Source of the DNA: Polaromonas sp.
GTDB taxonomy: Bacteria > Pseudomonadota > Gammaproteobacteria > Burkholderiales > Burkholderiaceae_C
Assembly (NCBI RefSeq): GCF_012927485.1
Contig: NZ_JABBPC010000013.1
Span: forward strand, 62,001-126,000
DNA: 64,000 bases
Direction: 5' to 3'
Shown here: positions 36,106-44,430 of the stretch, in pieces
Position numbering within the stretch: position 1 is the stretch's first letter
Layout of the letters: every line of letters begins with the position of its first letter
Program-made: the position numbers and the translations under genes
The notes under the pieces: model-generated
Databases searched by the model: none
What the model was told of the DNA's origin: nothing
What the model saw: only the letters and a program-made list of their open reading frames with translations

Positions 36106-37818
36106 ATGAGAACGCCAGAAAAAAACACAGTCGGCGCTGGCTGGTTCAAGGGAACCATGGGCCTTGCGCTGCTTTCAGCGCTGTCTCTGCTGGTGGGTTG
36201 TGGAACGCCTATGAATCCCCGCGAGGATGCCAACTTTCAGTCCTATGGCCATGCTGCCGACCGACCGACTGGCAGGCCGGTCCGCTCGATATCCAGCTTC
36301 TCGGATTCGCTCATGTGCATGGACCGGTTGTTCCGGGAAACGCAATTACCCACCACGCTCATCACAAGTAAACAGATTCCCGACTTCTCAACCCGTGTGC
36401 CTGTTGCGACCAAGGAAATGATCGTGACGGCCCTCTCGCAGATGTCCCGTCTGAGCAACGCATTCAGGTACGTGGACTATGAAATTGATATTTCACGTCA
36501 AGACACGGTGCAAAACCTCACCACCATCCTGCTGAACAACAACCAGATTCAATTGCAGCGCCCCGCCCTTTACGTAACCGGCGCGGTGGCGTTTGTGGAC
36601 CAGAATGTCTTGAACAACCGGTTTGACGTGGGCACATCGGGTTCCCGGCTGGATACGGGTTACAGCCGAAACCGCAATGCAACGATCATTGGCCTGGAGC
36701 TTCAGTTGGGCGACTTCCGCACGCGCACCATTATTCCAGGACTGGACTCTTCCAACGAGGTCATCCTCGGAACCGGTGGACAGGGACTCGATCTTGCAGG
36801 CCGCATCGGCGACTATGGCTGGAAGTTCAACGTCGGCCGCGACTATGCCCAAGGTTCTGGCGCCGCCATTCGGACCCTGGTTGATCTGGCGATGATTGAG
36901 CTGACCGGAAAATGGGCCCGAGTGCCTTACTGGCAATGCCTGACACTTGAGCAAACGCATCCAGACTTTCAGCGCCAGCTTAGGGACTGGTATGACGAAG
37001 GAGATGCGGGCGTCCATCAGGGACTGGTCAAGCGCTCGCTCATAAGCCATGGATACCTGGCCGCAAGCGATGACATGCTTGCAGTCAACAGCCCAGAGTT
37101 CCGCAGTGCGCTGGGCCGGTTCCAAGCCGACAGCGGTATGGTGGTCACGGGTGTCGTCGACTTTCCTACTTACGAGCGCGCCCTGCGCAATTTTGTGACT
37201 TTGGGCGACGACGGCAAGCTCGCCCGTGTCGGCTGGCTCCCCACTACCACCACCCCGACCAGGGTAGCCGCCACTACATCGGCAGACAAAGCGACCAGCG
37301 GCGCCGCCTCAATGCCGGGTGAGGTAGCCTACGGCGCACCGTCGCAACCTACTCGCATCGACATGCAGGTCGAAAACCTTGTGTTGGACAGAACTGTTTT
37401 TGAATCGGGCGAGCAGATATTCCTCTCGGCCACGCTCTCCAAAGCGTCTCACCTTTACTGCTATCTCTCCGAGGCCGATGGTCATGTGATCCGGCTGTTG
37501 CCCAACGCGACCAACCCGACTTCGCTGATATCCGCCAACCTGGCGATCCGCATTCCTGACTGGATGAGTCCAACCCCCGGTTTTGTGCTGGATACCGGTA
37601 TACCGGGTACCGAAGCCGTCAGCTGCATTGCCACGAACGAAGAGGCCTTCCCAAAATTGCCCGCGCCGTTGCAGGGTAAGGGATTGACGGTGATCGCTGG
37701 CTACAAGGGCATCGGCAGCGTCAAGGAAGCCTTTACCAAGGCGCTGGGCGAAGGCGGCTACGTCGAGCAGACGCTTCAATGGCGTGTGATTCCGCGCCGG
37801 GTGGCAGCGGCGCGTTGA
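36106..37818 (+). CDS. CsgG-like outer-membrane lipoprotein with peptidoglycan-binding and DUF4384-like domains
   Basis: A 570-residue lipoprotein with lipobox LLVGC (Cys 32). Residues about 70-285 follow the curli channel CsgG: FSTRVPVATKEMIVTALSQM (E. coli CsgG has STAVPQSATAMLVTAL), LLNNNQIQLQRPAL, ALYVTGAVAFVDQNV, IIGLELQLGDFRTRTII and the final VDLAMIELTGKWARVPYW. Residues about 305-365 look like a peptidoglycan-binding domain (LVKRSLISHGYL, ALGRFQADSGMVVTGVVDFP). After a Thr/Ala/Pro linker, residues about 425-560 resemble DUF4384 (ENLVLDRTVFESGEQIFLSA, RLLPNATNP). CsgG forms the outer-membrane pore for amyloid subunits; the extra domains would tie the pore to the wall. Confidence 0.85.
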   Translation: MRTPEKNTVGAGWFKGTMGLALLSALSLLVGCGTPMNPREDANFQSYGHAADRPTGRPVRSISSFSDSLMCMDRLFRETQLPTTLITSKQIPDFSTRVPVATKEMIVTALSQMSRLSNAFRYVDYEIDISRQDTVQNLTTILLNNNQIQLQRPALYVTGAVAFVDQNVLNNRFDVGTSGSRLDTGYSRNRNATIIGLELQLGDFRTRTIIPGLDSSNEVILGTGGQGLDLAGRIGDYGWKFNVGRDYAQGSGAAIRTLVDLAMIELTGKWARVPYWQCLTLEQTHPDFQRQLRDWYDEGDAGVHQGLVKRSLISHGYLAASDDMLAVNSPEFRSALGRFQADSGMVVTGVVDFPTYERALRNFVTLGDDGKLARVGWLPTTTTPTRVAATTSADKATSGAASMPGEVAYGAPSQPTRIDMQVENLVLDRTVFESGEQIFLSATLSKASHLYCYLSEADGHVIRLLPNATNPTSLISANLAIRIPDWMSPTPGFVLDTGIPGTEAVSCIATNEEAFPKLPAPLQGKGLTVIAGYKGIGSVKEAFTKALGEGGYVEQTLQWRVIPRRVAAAR

Positions 37819-37874
37819 GCCAGAGCAGCGCTATGCGGGCACGACTTTCCTTCCGTGTTGCACCGGGGGCTGAA

Positions 37875-39029
37875 ATGCTTTCAACCAACCGACCTGGTCG
37901 CTGGCGCACCCGGCTGCGCCGAACGTTACCGGCTTGCCTGATGCTGGCCGTTAGCCTGAGCGGCGCTGATGCCCGCGTCCTGGTAGCACCTGCGCAACCG
38001 ATACAGTCGTCCCCGTTGCTGGCAAGCCCGTTAAGGTTACAGGGGCCGGACGATCCGGCGGTAGAGCGCGACATTCAGCGACTTAAGTCAATCGCGGGTA
38101 CACCGGTGCGTAATTTGAGCCCGCGCTCGCCGAACGGTTCATCCTCGCAGACAGCGGAGCCCGCAAGCGCGTCCCGGGCCGCATGGCTGCTGGGATTGAT
38201 CTATCTGCAAGGTGCGGGCGTCACGAGTGATCCGAACCAAGCCCAACTATGGTTCGAGCGCGCTCATGCACTGGGGGACGCGTGGTCCAGTGCAGGACTC
38301 GCGTGGTGCCAGATCGAGGGCTGTGGAGGCTCGCCGGATCCGGCCGCCGCACGTCGCTGGATTGCCCAACTGCGCAACGTGGACCTGCCGCGCGCCCAGT
38401 ATCTGGAATGGGTCGTGCAATCCAGGATGTCGCCGTTGCAGATCGCCACGCCACGGCTTGGGCAGATCGACAGCGGCCCGGCACTGCCGGCGCGCGAGCT
38501 GCTGGTTCGGGCAGCCCAAGGCGGTGATATGCACGCACGCATCGAGTTGGGTCTTGAAAGTGTGGCCGCCAGCCGCTTGCCCGAAGCGCTGGAGTACTTC
38601 AAAGCAGCCGCACCAAAATCGGCTGCAGCTTCCGCAAATATGGCGATTATCTCGGACCGTATCAAGAACCGTTTGCAGGTCCGGCCAACGTCCATGTCGG
38701 CCGCCGACCTGTTGGCCAGCGCGCAACAATTTCACCGGGGCGAGGGACGGCCGGCAAACTATGCGGAGGCGATCCGCCTCTACCGACTGGCCGAGGTGAA
38801 GGGCAGCGTTGAGGCTCGCCGTATGCTGGCCCTGATCTTCTCCCGTACGACCTTCGAGGGAGATTTGGACGTCGCCTGGATGCAGCAATTAGGCAACCTG
38901 GATCTGTCGAAAGACGCGCCGGGACTGGTCCCCGTGACAGGCACCCGGCAGCTGCAGCGGGAACCCAGCCCCTTGTTTGACCTGCTCCCCGAGGTTTGGC
39001 GCAAACGGACGCACCGGGTCAGCCGTTGA
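37875..39029 (+). CDS. Exported Sel1/TPR-repeat protein of the curli-like locus
   Basis: A 384-residue protein with a signal peptide (RTLPACLMLAVSLSGADA) followed by Sel1-like helical repeats, for example AWLLGLIYLQGAGVTSDPNQ, AQLWFERAHALGDAWSSAG, and again AQQFHRGEGRPANYAEAIRL, YRLAEVKGSVEARRMLALIF. ATG 37875 is chosen: GGGGG lies six bases upstream and the signal peptide starts there; the frame is open to 37779, inside the previous gene, and ATG 37833 is another option. Sel1 repeats hold protein partners together; here it is plausibly a periplasmic chaperone for the fibre subunits. It follows the CsgG-like gene by 56 bases. Confidence 0.82.
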   Translation: MLSTNRPGRWRTRLRRTLPACLMLAVSLSGADARVLVAPAQPIQSSPLLASPLRLQGPDDPAVERDIQRLKSIAGTPVRNLSPRSPNGSSSQTAEPASASRAAWLLGLIYLQGAGVTSDPNQAQLWFERAHALGDAWSSAGLAWCQIEGCGGSPDPAAARRWIAQLRNVDLPRAQYLEWVVQSRMSPLQIATPRLGQIDSGPALPARELLVRAAQGGDMHARIELGLESVAASRLPEALEYFKAAAPKSAAASANMAIISDRIKNRLQVRPTSMSAADLLASAQQFHRGEGRPANYAEAIRLYRLAEVKGSVEARRMLALIFSRTTFEGDLDVAWMQQLGNLDLSKDAPGLVPVTGTRQLQREPSPLFDLLPEVWRKRTHRVSR

Positions 39030-39051
39030 CTCGACTGCCGGTTGCCCGCCG

Positions 39052-39957
39052 TCACGCAGCGCGCAGCGCGGCTTTCAGCTGCTGGCCAATCTCAGGTTTG
39101 TCCGCAAACGGATCCGTCGGATTGCGTGCCTGCAAAATGTCTTCAAGCCGTGTCTGCACAGAGTGTATGGCCTTAGGGTGGCTGTAGATATAAAACTGAT
39201 TGGCAACGATCGCATCGAAGACCAGTTGTGCCACGTCGGCCGCGGTGACTTTGCCGGAACCCACCGCTTTTCCCGTCATGGTTTGCTGAATCAGTTGGCT
39301 CCGGGTAGGTTTCTCGACTACAAATTCAGCCGGCCGATTGCGCTCGCTTTGGCTAATGCCCGTTGACACGAAAAATGGACAGAGCACACTGGCACCAACC
39401 TGGTCACTCACGAGGCGCAAATCCTGGTACAGCGTTTCGGTCAGGCTCACCACGGCATGCTTGCTCACGTTGTACACGCCCATATTGGGGGGATTCAGTA
39501 GACCGGCCATGCTGGCCGTGTTGACGATATGTCCCTGCCAGGTGGGATCTTTCGCGGCCGCGTCCAACATCATGGGTGTAAAAACACGCACGCCATGCAC
39601 CACGCCCATCACGTTGACACCTAGCACCCATTCCCAGTCTTTGACGGTGTTTTCCCAGATCAAACCACCGGCACCGACGCCGGCATTATTGAAGACAAAG
39701 TGCGGCGCACCGAAGCGCTCGAGCACCGCTTGACCCAGCGTTTCCATTTGCGTGGCACTCGATACGTCGATCTTTAAAGCAAGCACTTGAGCACCGGCGG
39801 CCTTTGCCTCTGCGCTGGCTTGGTCGAGCGCATCCTGTTGCACATCGACCAGTACTAGGTTCATACCCAGTCTTGCGCCTATGCGTGCGCACTCCAGGCC
39901 AAAGCCCGACCCCGCGCCGGTAAGAACGGCGGTTTTGCCTTTGAAATTTGTAATCAT
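39052..39957 (-). CDS. Short-chain dehydrogenase/reductase (SDR)
   Basis: A 301-residue classical SDR with TGAGSGFGLECARIGARLG (cofactor loop), NNAGVGAGGLIWE, the Ser in NTASMAGLLNPP and the YNVSK active site. The C-terminal 60 residues (ADVAQLVFDAIVANQFYIYS) match the long SDRs of this group. Substrate unknown. It is the last gene of the long reverse-strand run that continues through a GNAT gene and a GST; it is convergent with the Sel1 gene. Confidence 0.9.
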   Translation of the reverse strand: MITNFKGKTAVLTGAGSGFGLECARIGARLGMNLVLVDVQQDALDQASAEAKAAGAQVLALKIDVSSATQMETLGQAVLERFGAPHFVFNNAGVGAGGLIWENTVKDWEWVLGVNVMGVVHGVRVFTPMMLDAAAKDPTWQGHIVNTASMAGLLNPPNMGVYNVSKHAVVSLTETLYQDLRLVSDQVGASVLCPFFVSTGISQSERNRPAEFVVEKPTRSQLIQQTMTGKAVGSGKVTAADVAQLVFDAIVANQFYIYSHPKAIHSVQTRLEDILQARNPTDPFADKPEIGQQLKAALRAA

Positions 39958-39972
39958 CGTGAACTCCTTGAA

Positions 39973-40479
39973 TTAAGCAGGACGCAGCATGTCGATATGG
40001 GGGATGCCGTCTTCCATGTACGGAACCCCTGTTCGGACGAAATCATGCTGCAGGTAAAACTGTTCCAGTCGCGCCTGAGCGCCTATCCGTATCGGTTGTG
40101 GCCCCCATTGCTGAGACAGGCAGGCGATGGCCCGACGCAGGAGAACGTGACCAGCGCCGCTGCCGCGGACCGATTCATGCGTGATCACGCGCCCGATACT
40201 GGCTTCGGAAAATTTGAGACCCGGGCCGAAGACCCGCGCATAAGCGATCAACCTACCCGATATGCTGCCCAGCAAATGCATCGCCTTCCCATCCGCGCCA
40301 TCCATATCCTGAAAGAGACACGCCTGCTCAATGACAAAGACCGCACTGCGAAGCTGCAAGACCTCGTAAAGCTGATGGGGTGTGAAGGCATCGAAGGCAA
40401 GAAAGCGCCACGAGATCAGGCGCGTAATCTCTGTGGCTTCGCTGATGACCGAGGTCGGGTCGGCTCTCATGTGCGTCAA
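39973..40479 (-). CDS. GNAT family N-acetyltransferase (ElaA-like)
   Basis: A 168-residue acetyltransferase similar to ElaA: the N-terminal ISWRFLAFDAFTPHQLYEVL and FVIEQACLFQDMDGADG, then RLIAYARVFGPG, SIGRVITHESVRGSGAGHVL (acetyl-CoA binding Q/RxxGxG/A) and the C-terminal DFVRTGVPYMEDGIPHIDML. The ATG overlaps the upstream GST stop by four bases (ATGA). Its acceptor is unknown. Confidence 0.88.
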   Translation of the reverse strand: MTHMRADPTSVISEATEITRLISWRFLAFDAFTPHQLYEVLQLRSAVFVIEQACLFQDMDGADGKAMHLLGSISGRLIAYARVFGPGLKFSEASIGRVITHESVRGSGAGHVLLRRAIACLSQQWGPQPIRIGAQARLEQFYLQHDFVRTGVPYMEDGIPHIDMLRPA

Positions 40480-41405
40480 ACGGCCTTCAACGAATAGCCT
40501 ACTCGCGGGAAATGCACATGAACCGTACCAGCGCGCTCGTCGGTGCGGCGCAAGGTGTAATGCATGCGAGTGGCGGCGACAAGTTCGCCCACGGTAGGCT
40601 CGGGACCGAACACTTCGGCGGTTACGCTCACTTGACTGCCGAGCGGGATGCCGTGGTCATCCTGAAAAATATCGTCATGCAACGGAGCCGGCACCGACGC
40701 CGCCGCGACAGCAATCGCCCCTGATGCGCTGAACTTTTCCATTGCGCCGTGGCCGATGGCGGCCATGCGCTCCATCCAATCCAGCACGGCCGGTGTGGCG
40801 TTGAGAATGTTGGCGAGCGCGGGCGTGCGCACGCGGGTGAACCACAGCGGATGGTACATCGCAAAGTCGCTGATGCACGGCACATCGCCTTGCAAAAACG
40901 GCCAGTCATCAAGCATGTCCGATAGGCGTCGCAGGTAGGACTTGTAGGCTGCAGCGGCATCCAGTGGACGCAGGCGTGTCATGCCCGAACTCATGGCACG
41001 GCGGTCTTCACCGAAAGCCTTGGCCGCATCGGGCGGCGCATTGCCAAATATCTGGGCCAGGCCTTTCGGTTGCATATTGAACGCCATGGAGGTCCAAAAC
41101 AACGTGCTGTCAGCCCACTGAGCAAGCGTCCGCGCCATCCCCTTGCAGGGCTCGGGATACAGCGTGGGTTCAGGCTGAAGATGTTCTAAAACGTCGGCAA
41201 TCAAGGCTGTGTCGCAATAAATGTCAGCACCGATTTGCAATACTGGCGTTCTGCGGTAGCCCCCGGTAAGCGCCACCACGTCCGGCTTGGGACTAATCAT
41301 CGGGATCAGCACCGACTTCCAGGGAAGGCCTTTATAGCCCAACATCAAACGGGTTTTCTCTGCAAAGGGCGAGGTCGGGTAGTGATGAAGGATCAACGCG
41401 GTCAT
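40476..41405 (-). CDS. Glutathione S-transferase family protein with C-terminal extension
   Basis: A 309-residue protein: an N-terminal thioredoxin-fold GST domain (LHHYPTSPFAEKTRLMLGYK, GYRRTPVLQIGADIYCDTAL), a helical GST C-domain (about 90-215, DWPFLQGDVPCISDFAMYHP) and an additional about 90-residue C-terminal part with beta-like segments (IFQDDHGIPLGSQVSVTAEV, TVHVHFPRVGYSL). The usual GST is about 200-230 residues, so the extension is notable. Its position in a fatty/aromatic acyl operon suggests detoxification of reactive intermediates. Confidence 0.88.
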   Translation of the reverse strand: MTALILHHYPTSPFAEKTRLMLGYKGLPWKSVLIPMISPKPDVVALTGGYRRTPVLQIGADIYCDTALIADVLEHLQPEPTLYPEPCKGMARTLAQWADSTLFWTSMAFNMQPKGLAQIFGNAPPDAAKAFGEDRRAMSSGMTRLRPLDAAAAYKSYLRRLSDMLDDWPFLQGDVPCISDFAMYHPLWFTRVRTPALANILNATPAVLDWMERMAAIGHGAMEKFSASGAIAVAAASVPAPLHDDIFQDDHGIPLGSQVSVTAEVFGPEPTVGELVAATRMHYTLRRTDERAGTVHVHFPRVGYSLKAV

Positions 41406-41499
41406 GAAGCTCTCTCCTGGTGAAGGTTATAGACGACCAGTGACTCGGGATGGTTCAGGACCACATCGCTAGCGCCCACGGCGACCTCGGATTACAAAG

Positions 41500-42516
41500 C
41501 TAAATAAGTTTGACCAGTTGCTTGCCGAAGTTTTTGCCTTTCAGCAACCCCAGAAAGGCTTCAGGCGCGGCTGCCAGACCAACCGCCACCGTTTCGCGTG
41601 GCCGCAGCTTGCCTTGAGCGACCAGCGTGCCGAGTTCCTTGAGGGCCTCCGGCCATATTTCCATGTGCTCGCTGACAATAAAGCCTTGCAACCGGAGACG
41701 GCTCTGCAAAATCAGTGCCGGTTGCGTGATGGGCAGCGGTTTTCCGTCGTAGCCGGCGATCATGCCGCACACGGCAATGCGGCCAAAATCATTCATCCGC
41801 GAAAGCACGGCGTCAAGCACCATGCCGCCGACGTTCTCGAAGTAGCCGTCGATGCCATCCGGGCAGGCTTCCTTGAGCGCGTTAGACAGGGACGCTGCAT
41901 CTTTGTGCAATTTGTAGTCGATACAAGCGTCAAAACCCAGTTCGTCGACCCCATATTTGCACTTCTCAGGGCCGCCCGCAATTCCGACCGTGCGGCAGCC
42001 GCGTGCTTTCGCCAGCGCCGCGAAGGCACTGCCCACGGCGCCGGTAGCGGCACTCACCGCGACGGTCTGGCCTGCCTTGGGCTCGATGATTTTCACCAGC
42101 CCATACCAGGCAGTCACCCCCGGCATGCCGACCGCGCCCAAATAGTGGGACAGCGGCACATGGGTGGTGTCGACTTTGCGCAAGGCGCCCGGCTGCTCTG
42201 CCTTTACCACGCTGAATTGCTGCCACCCGCCCATGCCGACCACCTTGTCGCCAGGCTGAAACGCGGGTGAGCGGCTTTCCACCACTTCGCCAACGGTGCC
42301 GCCCTGCATGACTTCACCCAGAGGCTGAGGCACGGCATAACTCTTCGACTCGTTCATGCGACCGCGCATATAGGGATCAAGGCTCAGGAAGTGGTGCCGC
42401 ACCAGCACCTCGCCATCCTGCAACGCCGGGGTCTCGCTGGACCTCTGCTTGAAGTTGCTGGCGACCGCTTCACCGGTGGGGCGGTTGTCGAGAAGAATTT
42501 GTTGATTAGCGGGCAT
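41500..42516 (-). CDS. NADP-dependent medium-chain reductase (leukotriene B4 dehydrogenase/curcumin reductase type)
   Basis: A 338-residue zinc-free medium-chain dehydrogenase: the N-terminal HHFLSLDPYMRGRMNESKSY, the Rossmann loop TVAVSAATGAVGSAFAALAK, CRTVGIAGGPEKCKYGVDEL and the C-terminal KLRPRETVAVGLAAAPEAFL, FGKQLVKL. Such enzymes reduce alkenal/enone double bonds with NADPH. The gene is separated from its neighbours by about 90 and 115 bases, with a REP-like repeat upstream, so it may have its own promoter. Confidence 0.93.
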   Translation of the reverse strand: MPANQQILLDNRPTGEAVASNFKQRSSETPALQDGEVLVRHHFLSLDPYMRGRMNESKSYAVPQPLGEVMQGGTVGEVVESRSPAFQPGDKVVGMGGWQQFSVVKAEQPGALRKVDTTHVPLSHYLGAVGMPGVTAWYGLVKIIEPKAGQTVAVSAATGAVGSAFAALAKARGCRTVGIAGGPEKCKYGVDELGFDACIDYKLHKDAASLSNALKEACPDGIDGYFENVGGMVLDAVLSRMNDFGRIAVCGMIAGYDGKPLPITQPALILQSRLRLQGFIVSEHMEIWPEALKELGTLVAQGKLRPRETVAVGLAAAPEAFLGLLKGKNFGKQLVKLI

Positions 42517-42560
42517 GTGAATCTCCTGAGATGGGTTTGGGACTTCTATAACGGCAATAA

Positions 42561-42610
42561 ACGCTATTTATGAATAGCAAATAATGGCCGTCTTTCTGGG
42601 GCTAGAAAAC
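42561..42610. repeat. REP-like intergenic repeat, possible copy 3
   Basis: GCTATTTATGAATAGC hairpin, then AAATAATGGCCGTCTTTC and TGGGGCTAGAAAAC. The hairpin and the GGGCTAGA-like end agree with copies 1 and 2, but the middle differs more. It lies between the reductase gene and a thioesterase gene. Confidence 0.4.
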
Positions 42611-42632
42611 GAGTCAGCGGTTAAACAATACA

Positions 42633-43091
42633 TCAGTCAGTCGGAATGGGACTGACGGGCGCGCTCAGCGCATTCGCACTTTTGGGTCCTGTCGCCAAGC
42701 GTCTTACGTATTTGAACGTTCCCGTCGCGTGGGCGCAAGCCCGATTTTGTAAATCGTAAAGCGTGGCTTCGGTAAAAGCCAGTGTGGCGGTTCGGTGCAT
42801 CAGTCGCCCCTTCGCCGTGAGTTTGCTACCGTCGCCCGGCGCAGGTTGCATGAAGCTGGTCTTCATTTCAATGGTGACGACGCCCATATCCTTCTGGACG
42901 CTGCGCGCGGCCACAGCCATGGTGACATCCAGAAGCGTCATGATGGCGCCGCCATGCGTGACCGCGAAGGAATTCAGGTGCTCGGACTTTGGCGTGTAGC
43001 CAATGGTTGATTGACCGCCATCAAACAACTCCAGCGCAAAGCCGAGGTGACTGACAAAAGGTATTTCTGTACCAAAGTTCAGGAAGGTCAT
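42633..43091 (-). CDS. PaaI-type hotdog-fold acyl-CoA thioesterase
   Basis: A 152-residue hotdog protein with the PaaI pattern: FVSHLGFALELFDGGQ, the acid loop NSFAVTHGGAIMTLLDVTMA and VVTIEMKTSFMQPAPGDGSK. The HGG...D helix is the active-site element of these thioesterases, which free CoA from acyl or aryl-acyl esters. It follows the SDR gene at 43105 by 13 bases. Confidence 0.9.
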   Translation of the reverse strand: MTFLNFGTEIPFVSHLGFALELFDGGQSTIGYTPKSEHLNSFAVTHGGAIMTLLDVTMAVAARSVQKDMGVVTIEMKTSFMQPAPGDGSKLTAKGRLMHRTATLAFTEATLYDLQNRACAHATGTFKYVRRLATGPKSANALSAPVSPIPTD

Positions 43092-43104
43092 CCAGCTTTC
43101 CCGC

Positions 43105-43896
43105 TCAACCGCCAGTCACTGCGGAGACGCCGCCGTCCACCGCCAGCCACTGGCCGGTGATGTGCTTGCCTGCGTCTGAGGCATACAGCACGCAAAGGCC
43201 CTTGAGATCTTCGTCATCGCCCAAACGACCCAGTGGTGCGTGTGCGGTGAGTTTGTCTTCGCCCATCGCCTTGAGCGTGCCCATCGTCATCTTGCTGGGG
43301 AAAAAGCCGGGGCAGATGGCGTTCACGGTGATGTTGTAAGCGCCCCATTCACTGCCTAATGCCCGGGTAAAGTTGACCACCGCACCTTTGGACGTGTTGT
43401 AGGCAATCGTGGTCATCTCGCGCGGGTTCCCACCCAGACCTGCAATAGACGCGACGTTGATGATGCGGCCTGACTTGCGCGGGATCATGCTGTGTTTGGC
43501 AATCTGTTGCGAGAGAATGAAATACCCGCGGATATTGAGGTTCATGACCTTATCCCAGGCCTCCACCGGGTGATCTTCAGCCGGCGCCCCCCAGGCCGCT
43601 CCCGCGTTGTTGACAAGGATATCCACGTGCCCGAAACGCTTGATGGTTTCATCGGCCAGTGCGCGAATATCGGCTTCTTTAGAGCAGTCGGCGGCAATCC
43701 AATCAACCTCGATGCCAGCGGATTTCAGCTCGGCGGCCGATTCGATCAGGTCCTCAGCCTTGCGCGAACTCAGCATGACTTTGGCGCCCGCTTCGCCTAA
43801 GGCCTGCGCGAGTTGCAAGCCAAGGCCACGCGACCCGCCCGTGACGAGTGCGGTTTTTCCTTTGAGATCAAACAGTTGCTGAATCGTACGGGTCAT
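43105..43896 (-). CDS. Short-chain dehydrogenase/reductase (SDR)
   Basis: A 263-residue classical SDR: ALVTGGSRGLGLQLAQALGE cofactor site, LVNNAGAAWGAPAEDHPVEA, Ser in INVASIAGLGGN, catalytic YNTSKGAVVNFTRALGSEWG, and the C-terminal HITGQWLAVDGG. The type (gluconate/FabG-like) uses NAD(P). It sits in the fatty-acid operon, so a role on 3-hydroxyacyl or alcohol intermediates is likely but unproven. Confidence 0.92.
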   Translation of the reverse strand: MTRTIQQLFDLKGKTALVTGGSRGLGLQLAQALGEAGAKVMLSSRKAEDLIESAAELKSAGIEVDWIAADCSKEADIRALADETIKRFGHVDILVNNAGAAWGAPAEDHPVEAWDKVMNLNIRGYFILSQQIAKHSMIPRKSGRIINVASIAGLGGNPREMTTIAYNTSKGAVVNFTRALGSEWGAYNITVNAICPGFFPSKMTMGTLKAMGEDKLTAHAPLGRLGDDEDLKGLCVLYASDAGKHITGQWLAVDGGVSAVTGG

Positions 43897-43920
43897 GGGA
43901 AGTCTCCATTTATGTTGTTG

Positions 43921-44202
43921 CTAAATTTCATAATCAAGCACGCTACGGATCTCGCGCAGGGTGCCCAAGGCGCCGCTAACATGCTGATGATGCGGGTGAT
44001 TTTGATAAGCCGCCAGTGCGGCGCTGTTCTCGAACACGGAGTAAAGCACAACATCACAATTGGCTTCTAACCCGACTGTCCTGATGGCGACTTCAAACTC
44101 GACCATGCCCGGAACCAGTGCATTGCAGGTGTCCAGCTGGGCCTTGAAACGTGGCGCATCCGCAGCGTCGAAAAGATTCCACATGACGATGTGTTTGATC
44201 AT
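43921..44202 (-). CDS. Dabb (stress-responsive alpha/beta barrel) domain protein
   Basis: A 93-residue dimeric barrel-type protein: HIVMWNLFDAADAPRFKAQL at the N-terminus, the central DVVLYSVFENSAALAAYQNH and the HHQHVSGALG segment. Dabb proteins bind or modify small hydrophobic ligands; no function in this operon is known. It starts three bases downstream of the small membrane gene stop. Confidence 0.88.
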   Translation of the reverse strand: MIKHIVMWNLFDAADAPRFKAQLDTCNALVPGMVEFEVAIRTVGLEANCDVVLYSVFENSAALAAYQNHPHHQHVSGALGTLREIRSVLDYEI

Positions 44203-44205
44203 GCG

Positions 44206-44430
44206 TCACCCTCTTATTTTTGAGCGTAAATAAATCAGCCCAAAGCCGACCGCAGCGACCAGCGCGCCCGCTACCATGAGGGTCTGGCCATCGTCTTCGT
44301 CCGCGCGGTCCACCACTATTCCCAGAACCAGCGCCAGCAGGCCGGCATAAATCAGTACCCAGATTACCCCTTGCAAGCGGGCCAGAGCCGTACCAGAAAC
44401 CGCCTTGGAAGGCGGCTTTAAAACCCCCAC
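44206..44430 (-). CDS. Small membrane protein in the acyl-CoA operon
   Basis: A 74-residue protein with two membrane helices (VIWVLIYAGLLALVLGIVVD and LMVAGALVAAVGFGLIYL) separated by an acidic loop (RADEDDGQT). It begins with a GTG whose G overlaps the last base of the acyl-CoA dehydrogenase stop (TAGTG). No family known to me. Conserved small proteins of this kind are seen next to acyl-CoA dehydrogenases in Comamonadaceae. Confidence 0.7.
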   Translation of the reverse strand: MGVLKPPSKAVSGTALARLQGVIWVLIYAGLLALVLGIVVDRADEDDGQTLMVAGALVAAVGFGLIYLRSKIRG

